From an uncultured Clostridia bacterium (lineage in GTDB: Bacteria; Bacillota; Clostridia; TANB77; CAG-508): 18,518 bases of DNA. The notes under the pieces were generated by a model, which made no database searches, was not told the origin of the DNA, and saw nothing but the letters and a program-made list of their open reading frames with translations. Shown in pieces: positions 14,653-18,518 of this stretch. The stretch spans positions 1 to 18,518 of the forward strand of contig CANRFE010000010.1 of assembly GCA_947629805.1 (NCBI GenBank), given 5' to 3'. A program made the position numbers and the translations under genes. Each line of letters begins with the position of its first letter. Position 1 is the stretch's first letter.

Positions 14653-15574
14653 AATGCCAATATAGTTTATTCCGATTAATATATCCTAATCTAGTATAGG
14701 ACATATCGATAAATCGTCCAGACCAAAGAGAAAAGAAAGGGCAATAATTGTCATTTTCTCTAAAGGTAGATGTATTACCCTTTATTTTACCATAAAATGT
14801 AAGCGTAAGCCCATTAGAAAAATCTAACGTATTTCCTTCTTTTTCTCTATATTCAATATAATTATTTCCATTAAACTGAAAAGCATTGGTCGTTTCTTCT
14901 ATATAATCCCTTACATTTTCTGCTATTTGTCTATCGTAACCATTACTATCTTCTACCATTTCTTTTTCTTTTCTTTGTTCTTCAAATGCTGCTTTTCTTT
15001 TTTCTATGGTATCATACTTTTGAGCATCATAATAATATAGTGTTGTATTGTTCCCCCACGATGATTTATCTAAACTTACATTTGCTGAATCTAAATTGAA
15101 TAATAATCCATCTGTTATTGTTCCTACTTTTTCATAACTCCACTCTGTATATTCTCCAGCCTTTAATTGTACCATTTTTCCTGTTTCATAATTAATTACC
15201 CAATCATATTTTGATTTTCCATACCCTTCTATTTCTGTTCCTTTTTCTAGATAATTCCACCCAGTACCATAAGTTATATTTTCCTTATTTTGTATGATAA
15301 TATCCCATATACTACTGTTATCTAAATTTCTATCATATAATGGCTTTCCTACTTTTTTTATATTATCATTCATTTGCATAGCTAATAATTGCATTTTTAA
15401 TGTTTCTTCCTCTGTTGCTGTTTGTGTTGTATCTTTTGCCCTCATTGCCATCGAAAAAATCCCATTTTCTCCTAATATAAAATTAACACTAATGCCAGAT
15501 AGTATAATTAATATGATAATGCTTATAATTAAGGAAATCAAAGTAATTCCTTTTATTTTATTATACATTTTCAT
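14624..15574 (-). CDS. Prepilin-like surface protein with LamG-like domain, N-terminal part (frameshifted gene)
   Basis: 316 residues; ATG with an AAAAGGAGG SD. The N-terminus is a prepilin leader: basic KMYNKIKG, then the processing site G|ITLISL and a hydrophobic helix ISLIISIIILIILSGISV. Glu5 of classical type IV pilins is replaced by Ser, as in many Clostridia 'KGITLIxL' proteins. A helical region (about 40-80) and a beta-rich part follow, with a LamG-like start at about 155 (TDGLLFNLDSANVS) and NAFQFNGNNYIEYRE. The frame then ends in an unrelated tail (VFIILSWL). The missing half is in the +1 frame at 14203-14652; joined, the protein would be about 457 residues. The gene faces the XRE regulator across shared operators, which suggests regulated expression. 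Its function (surface display, pseudopilus component or adhesin) is not determined. Confidence 0.8.
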   Translation of the reverse strand: MKMYNKIKGITLISLIISIIILIILSGISVNFILGENGIFSMAMRAKDTTQTATEEETLKMQLLAMQMNDNIKKVGKPLYDRNLDNSSIWDIIIQNKENITYGTGWNYLEKGTEIEGYGKSKYDWVINYETGKMVQLKAGEYTEWSYEKVGTITDGLLFNLDSANVSLDKSSWGNNTTLYYYDAQKYDTIEKRKAAFEEQRKEKEMVEDSNGYDRQIAENVRDYIEETTNAFQFNGNNYIEYREKEGNTLDFSNGLTLTFYGKIKGNTSTFRENDNYCPFFSLWSGRFIDMSYTRLGYINRNKLYWHYVFIILSWL

Positions 15575-15598
15575 TTTTTCCTCCTTTTATTTTATTTT

Positions 15599-15616
15599 TG
15601 CATTCATTTGAATGCA
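15599..15616. promoter_or_regulatory. Operator O1, TGCATT-N6-AATGCA
   Basis: An 18-bp perfect palindrome (arms TGCATTCA and TGAATGCA, centre TT). It lies between the possible -35 of the prepilin-like gene and that gene's SD, so a bound protein would block the minus promoter. It shares the architecture of O2 and is a likely target of the adjacent XRE regulator. Confidence 0.6.
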
Positions 15617-15622
15617 TGTCAA
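15617..15622 (-). promoter_or_regulatory. Possible -35 (TTGACA) of the prepilin-like gene, between the two operators
   Basis: On the minus strand this hexamer is a perfect TTGACA and exactly fills the gap between O1 and O2. A weak -10 (AAAAAT) would lie 17 bases further at 15594-15599. That places transcription start almost at the SD, giving a very short leader, so the -10 assignment is uncertain. Confidence 0.4.
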
Positions 15623-15640
15623 TGCATTTTTTCGAATGCA
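15623..15640. promoter_or_regulatory. Operator O2, TGCATT-N6-AATGCA
   Basis: The second copy has the same 6-bp arms and the same 6-bp spacer as O1, with centres 24 bp apart. It lies just upstream of the extended -10 of the XRE gene (TGATAAAAT, 15646-15654), over its expected -35 region. This arrangement fits autoregulation by a dimeric XRE repressor plus control of the divergent gene. Confidence 0.6.
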
Positions 15641-15645
15641 TGATA

Positions 15646-15659
15646 TGATAAAATATAAT
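15646..15659 (+). promoter_or_regulatory. Probable -10 region of the XRE regulator gene
   Basis: TGATAAAAT (15646-15654) is an extended -10 and overlaps a TATAAT at 15654-15659. The matching -35 region falls in the T-run and right arm of O2 and is poor, which fits dependence on the extended -10 and repression by a protein at O2. Confidence 0.45.
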
Positions 15660-15681
15660 ATTAAAATAAAGAAGGTTTTAT

Positions 15682-15915
15682 ATGTATTTAAAACGTCTAA
15701 AAGATTTAAGAGAAGATCATGATTTAAAGCAATTGGATATTGCAGCAGTACTTAATATTACAAGACAACAATATAGTTTATATGAAATTGGTAAAAGAAG
15801 CATTCCTACTGAATTTATTTGTACTCTTGCCAAATTCTATCATACTTCCTCTGATTATATTTTAGAATTAACAGATAATATGAAACCATATCCAAAAAAA
15901 CATGAGAAAATATGA
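15682..15915 (+). CDS. XRE/Cro-type HTH transcriptional regulator
   Basis: 77 residues; ATG with an AAGAAGG SD. Nearly the whole protein is one HTH_3 domain: LKDLREDHDLKQLDIAAVLNITRQQYSLYEIGKR, with recognition helix around TRQQYSLYEIG, then SIPTEFICTLAKFYHTSSDYILEL. There is no sensor or oligomerisation domain beyond a short basic tail. Such small XRE proteins bind palindromic DNA as dimers and usually repress their own promoter. The two TGCATT-N6-AATGCA palindromes immediately upstream are the natural candidates, and the divergent prepilin-like gene is the probable regulated target. A solitary SinR-like or phage-derived role cannot be excluded. Confidence 0.9.
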   Translation: MYLKRLKDLREDHDLKQLDIAAVLNITRQQYSLYEIGKRSIPTEFICTLAKFYHTSSDYILELTDNMKPYPKKHEKI

Positions 15916-15961
15916 AGTAAACTTTTTAGGGCTCTCTTCCTATTTTTTCATGTTTTTTTTT
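15895..15961. terminator. Bidirectional terminator overlapping the XRE stop codon
   Basis: Left arm 15895-15912 (AAAAAACATGAGAAAATA) pairs with right arm 15941-15958 over 18 positions with one G-T pair, enclosing a 28-nt loop, and is followed by three more T residues. The left arm is the last codons and stop of the XRE gene. On the minus strand the same structure ends in seven T residues and lies just after the tex stop codon. The long loop makes it less certain than the other hairpins. Confidence 0.5.
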
Positions 15962-15976
15962 CAAGTTTTATATCCT

Positions 15977-18136
15977 CTATATTTTCATACTTAACTTTAC
16001 TTTTTGTCTTTCTTTGTCAATAGCAATTACTTTTACTTTTACGATATCCCCTACGGATACTACATCCGATGGTTTTTTTACAAATTTATCACTCATTTCA
16101 GAGATATGCACTAAGCCATCGTGTTTTACGCCAACATCCACAAAAGCTCCAAAATCAATAACATTACGAACCGTTCCTGTTAGAATTTGCCCTTCTCTTA
16201 AATCTTCAAATTTTAACACATCGCTTCTTAAAACTGGCTTTGGCATTTCTTCTCTTGGGTCTCTTCCTGGTTTTGCTAATTCCTCGATAATATCTTTTAG
16301 TGTCATTTCTCCTACTTGCAATTCTTTTGCTACTTTCGGGATAGATATTGTTTGCAATTTTGTTCTTATTTCTAATAAAGCATCTTTGTTCAATAAGTCT
16401 TTCGTTTGAAAACCTATCGATTGTAATAGTTTTTCTGCTACTTCATAACTTTCTGGGTGAACAGAAGTAATTTCTAATGGATTTTTACCATCGAATATAC
16501 GCATAAAGCCTGCACATTGTTCATAAGCTACCTTTCCTAGCTTTGGTACTTTCAAAAGTTCTTTTCTTTCTTTTAATTTTCCATTTTCATCGCGATATTT
16601 TACAATATTATTGGCAATTGTTTTGTTAATGCCAGAAACATAAGAAAGTAAAGAAGGAGTTGCCGTGTTTACATCGACGCCTACTTTATTTACAGCATCT
16701 TCTACGACTCCTGTTAAACTATCTCCTAATTTCTTTTGGTCAACATCATGTTGGTATTGCCCTACTCCAATTGCTTTTGGCTCTATTTTAACTAATTCGG
16801 CTAATGGATCTTGCAATCTTCTTGCAATAGAAATAGCTCCTCTTAAAGAAACGTTAATGTCTGGGTATTCTTCTGTTGCAAGTTTAGATGCAGAGTAAAC
16901 AGAGGCTCCCGCTTCTGATACAATGGCATAATGCACTTCTTTTTTGTATTTTTCTTTTACTTCTTTTATGACATCGGCTACAAATATTTCTGACTCTCTA
17001 GATGCCGTTCCATTTCCAATAGCAAACATATCAACATTGTACTTGGCAATTAGGTTGATTAGTGTTCTTTTGGCTCCCTCGACATCATTTTGTGGCTCTG
17101 TTGGATAAATTGTCGTCGTGTCTAATAATTTTCCTGTTTCGTCAATCACGGCTATTTTACAACCAGTTCTATACGCTGGGTCAAAGCCAATTACCGTTAA
17201 ACCTTTTAGTGGCGCTCCTAATAATAATTGTTTTGCATTTTGTCCAAACACTTTAATAGCTTGTTCTTCTGCTTTTTCAGTTAAGTCAGAACGAATTTCT
17301 CTTTCAATAGAAGGTTCTATGAGTCTTTTCCAACTATCTAAAATTGCTTCTTTTAGATAAGAAGTAAATTGATTTTCGCCTTGCAAAATATCTCTTTCTA
17401 TTACTTCTATAATTTTTTCTTCTGGTTTTTCCATTTTTACCTTTAGAAACTCTTCTTTCTCTCCACGATTAATAGCCAGAATTCTATGACTTGGCAAACG
17501 ATTTACTTTCTCGCTAAATGTATAATACATTTCATAATTTGACTTTTCTTTTGGTTTTGTTGCACTTGTCTCTATAACGCCTTCGCGATAAGTAAGTCTT
17601 TTTATTTGTTTGCGGTATTGCGCATTGTCTGAGATATTTTCAGCAATAATATCTAATGCACCTGATATTGCCTCTTCTACTGTATTTACTTTTTTTTCTT
17701 TATTCATATATTTTTTAGCAAGTTCTTCGATTGGCGTCTTTTCTTTTTGCAAGTAAATACTATTTGCTAAAGGGTCTAAGCCTTTTTCTTTGGCAATAGT
17801 TGCTCTTGTTCTTTTCTTTTGTTTATACGGTCTATAAATATCTTCTACCTCGGCTAACGTTTTAGCAAGTTCCAAGTTAATTACAATTTCATCCGTTAGC
17901 TTTCCTTGCCCTTCAATAGAATTTACTACTTCCTTTTTTCTTTCCTCTAAATTTCTTAAATAGGTAAGCCTTTCTCCTAAAGTTCTTAAAGTTTCATCTG
18001 AAAGTCCACCCGTTGCTTCCTTACGATAACGCGCAATAAAAGGAATCGTATTTCCATCATCAATTAATTTAATCGTTACTTTAATTTGACTTTCTTTTAC
18101 TTGCAATTCATCTGCAATAATTTTTGTAATATTCAA
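15977..18136 (-). CDS. tex: Tex-family S1 RNA-binding transcription accessory protein
   Basis: 719 residues, normal for Tex. The start is TTG at 18136: the SD GGAGG is 5 bases upstream and the protein begins MNITKIIADELQVKESQIKVTIKLIDDGNTIPFIARYRKE in two conserved stretches that match the family N-terminus. The N-terminal helical Tex domain is followed by a YqgF/RNase H-like fold (about 315-440, VIGFDPAYRTGCKIAVID), a helix-hairpin-helix region (about 500-560, NTATPSLLSYVSGINKTIANNI) and a C-terminal S1 domain (about 644-719, GTVRNVIDFGAFVDVGV). Tex binds nucleic acid and affects transcription and RNA-related processes; its exact role varies between species. It is a core housekeeping gene and marks the edge of the accessory region. 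The SD can pair with a sequence in the palindrome directly upstream. Confidence 0.95.
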   Translation of the reverse strand: MNITKIIADELQVKESQIKVTIKLIDDGNTIPFIARYRKEATGGLSDETLRTLGERLTYLRNLEERKKEVVNSIEGQGKLTDEIVINLELAKTLAEVEDIYRPYKQKKRTRATIAKEKGLDPLANSIYLQKEKTPIEELAKKYMNKEKKVNTVEEAISGALDIIAENISDNAQYRKQIKRLTYREGVIETSATKPKEKSNYEMYYTFSEKVNRLPSHRILAINRGEKEEFLKVKMEKPEEKIIEVIERDILQGENQFTSYLKEAILDSWKRLIEPSIEREIRSDLTEKAEEQAIKVFGQNAKQLLLGAPLKGLTVIGFDPAYRTGCKIAVIDETGKLLDTTTIYPTEPQNDVEGAKRTLINLIAKYNVDMFAIGNGTASRESEIFVADVIKEVKEKYKKEVHYAIVSEAGASVYSASKLATEEYPDINVSLRGAISIARRLQDPLAELVKIEPKAIGVGQYQHDVDQKKLGDSLTGVVEDAVNKVGVDVNTATPSLLSYVSGINKTIANNIVKYRDENGKLKERKELLKVPKLGKVAYEQCAGFMRIFDGKNPLEITSVHPESYEVAEKLLQSIGFQTKDLLNKDALLEIRTKLQTISIPKVAKELQVGEMTLKDIIEELAKPGRDPREEMPKPVLRSDVLKFEDLREGQILTGTVRNVIDFGAFVDVGVKHDGLVHISEMSDKFVKKPSDVVSVGDIVKVKVIAIDKERQKVKLSMKI

Positions 18137-18175
18137 TTTTTCCTCCTGTTTTTGGGGACGGAGGAAAAAAACAGG
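18137..18175. repeat. REP-like palindromic element upstream of tex
   Basis: Two overlapping inverted repeats are visible: TTTTTCCTCC (18137-18146) with GGAGGAAAAA (18160-18169), and CCTGTTTTT (18145-18153) with AAAAACAGG (18167-18175). The central GGGGACGGAGG is GC-rich in an otherwise AT-rich region and resembles the GGGGACGG core seen in REP elements associated with RAYT transposases in Firmicutes. It lies 2 bases after a probable RAYT remnant. Its minus-strand RNA contains the tex SD in one arm. Confidence 0.55.
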
Positions 18176-18177
18176 TC

Positions 18178-18405
18178 TTATTTTTTTCGTTTTTGATATA
18201 TTTTTAATCCTTCCATTGTCCCTCTTTTTATTTCTAAAACATTTCTTATATCAATGTATCTTATTTTTTCTTTTTCTTTTAAATAGAAAATTAATTCTTT
18301 TAATATTTTTCTATCTGAAAATATTTGATATACTCTTATTTTTCTTATGTTTAGAAATCTTTTAATAGCATTATATATTATTTCCTCATTTTTTTCTATA
18401 GTCAT
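18178..18405 (-). CDS. Probable C-terminal remnant of a REP-associated (RAYT, Y1-type) transposase
   Basis: 75 residues, mostly charged helices, ending in LKELIFYLKEKEKIRYIDIRNVLEIKRGTMEGLK. This resembles the C-terminal helix-turn-helix tail of Firmicutes RAYT transposases (a long helix, then '..IRxIxxxLxIxRGT..'). The catalytic Y1 domain with its HUH motif and Tyr is absent, and a TAA stop lies nine codons upstream in the same frame, so it is a broken fragment. The SD is weak (AAGGGG, 11 bases before the ATG), and it is probably not expressed as an enzyme. The REP-like palindrome directly 3' supports the call. The identification rests on pattern memory, so a short unrelated helical protein remains possible. 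Confidence 0.5.
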   Translation of the reverse strand: MTIEKNEEIIYNAIKRFLNIRKIRVYQIFSDRKILKELIFYLKEKEKIRYIDIRNVLEIKRGTMEGLKIYQKRKK

Positions 18406-18436
18406 CTCTAATCTATCGCCCCTTTTTTATCTTAAT

Positions 18437-18518
18437 CTAATTTTGTGTATCCTTTTTATTAATTTCTTCAATTTCTTTTTTAGTTAAGCTTGTTGCTTCT
18501 TCTATTTTTTCTATAGGC
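18437..18518 (-). CDS. Partial: C-terminus of a possible Rpn-family (PD-(D/E)XK) nuclease/transposase
   Basis: The minus-strand frame that ends at TAG 18437-18439 encodes the visible tail PIEKIEEATSLTKKEIEEI plus seven more residues. Tails of this form (PIEKIxEITGLSxEEIEKL) are typical of Rpn/PDDEXK recombination-promoting nucleases of Firmicutes. Only 26 residues are visible, the rest is beyond the window, and no catalytic motif can be checked. Confidence 0.35.
   Translation of the reverse strand, partial: PIEKIEEATSLTKKEIEEINKKDTQN

Noticed and set aside
1..18518. tRNA, rRNA, CRISPR array, riboswitch or complete insertion sequence.
   Set aside because: No cloverleaf, regularly spaced repeat, known aptamer core or transposase with terminal repeats was seen on reading; a covariance-model scan was not possible here.

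Overview
The window is AT-rich (roughly 30% GC by eye), with strong AAAGGAGG-type ribosome binding sites, short intergenic gaps and intrinsic terminators. This and the gene families (a dimodular reductase-terminated NRPS, a 7TM histidine kinase, an HD-GYP response regulator, a DUF975 protein, Clostridia-style 'KGITLISL' prepilin-like proteins, Tex) point to a low-GC Clostridia genome, probably an uncultured gut lineage. The taxon is inferred.

Layout. (1) 1-862, minus: membrane-anchored HtrA-like serine protease with an intact triad, cut by the left edge. (2) 999-10209, minus: one operon reading NRPS then sensor histidine kinase. The NRPS is C-A-PCP-C-A-PCP-R, but its second adenylation domain is broken near 4610-4620 by a lesion that fits a 14-nt deletion removing the TGDL (A7) motif and shifting the frame, so the megasynthase appears as two reading frames. 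The kinase SD overlaps the reductase stop codon, so the two are coupled. (3) 10210-10359: back-to-back sigma-A-type promoters. (4) 10360-12078, plus: fatty acyl-CoA/acyl-AMP ligase with its own terminator. (5) 12304-14130, plus: receiver-HD-GYP response regulator followed by a DUF975 membrane protein, closed by a strong bidirectional hairpin. (6) 14203-15574, minus: prepilin-like, LamG-like surface protein, also frameshifted. (7) 15682-15915, plus: small XRE regulator, divergent from the prepilin gene across two identical-architecture operators, TGCATT-N6-AATGCA. (8) 15977-18136, minus: Tex, with a TTG start and an SD inside a palindrome. (9) 18137-18518: REP-like palindrome, a probable RAYT transposase C-terminal remnant, and the tail of a possible Rpn-family protein.

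How the genes may work together. The NRPS resembles the gut-Clostridia family that makes (N-acyl) dipeptide aldehydes and pyrazinones by reductive release. Its N-terminal C domain and the divergent acyl ligase suggest a fatty-acyl cap. The kinase in the NRPS operon and the HD-GYP regulator on the other side of the locus could be a cognate pair, which would link a small-molecule product to c-di-GMP. This is inference, and the A2 lesion means the pathway may be inactive in this strain or the lesion may be an assembly error. No PPTase, exporter or stand-alone carrier protein lies in the window. No intergenic stretch exceeds 300 bases; the longest is 12079-12303.
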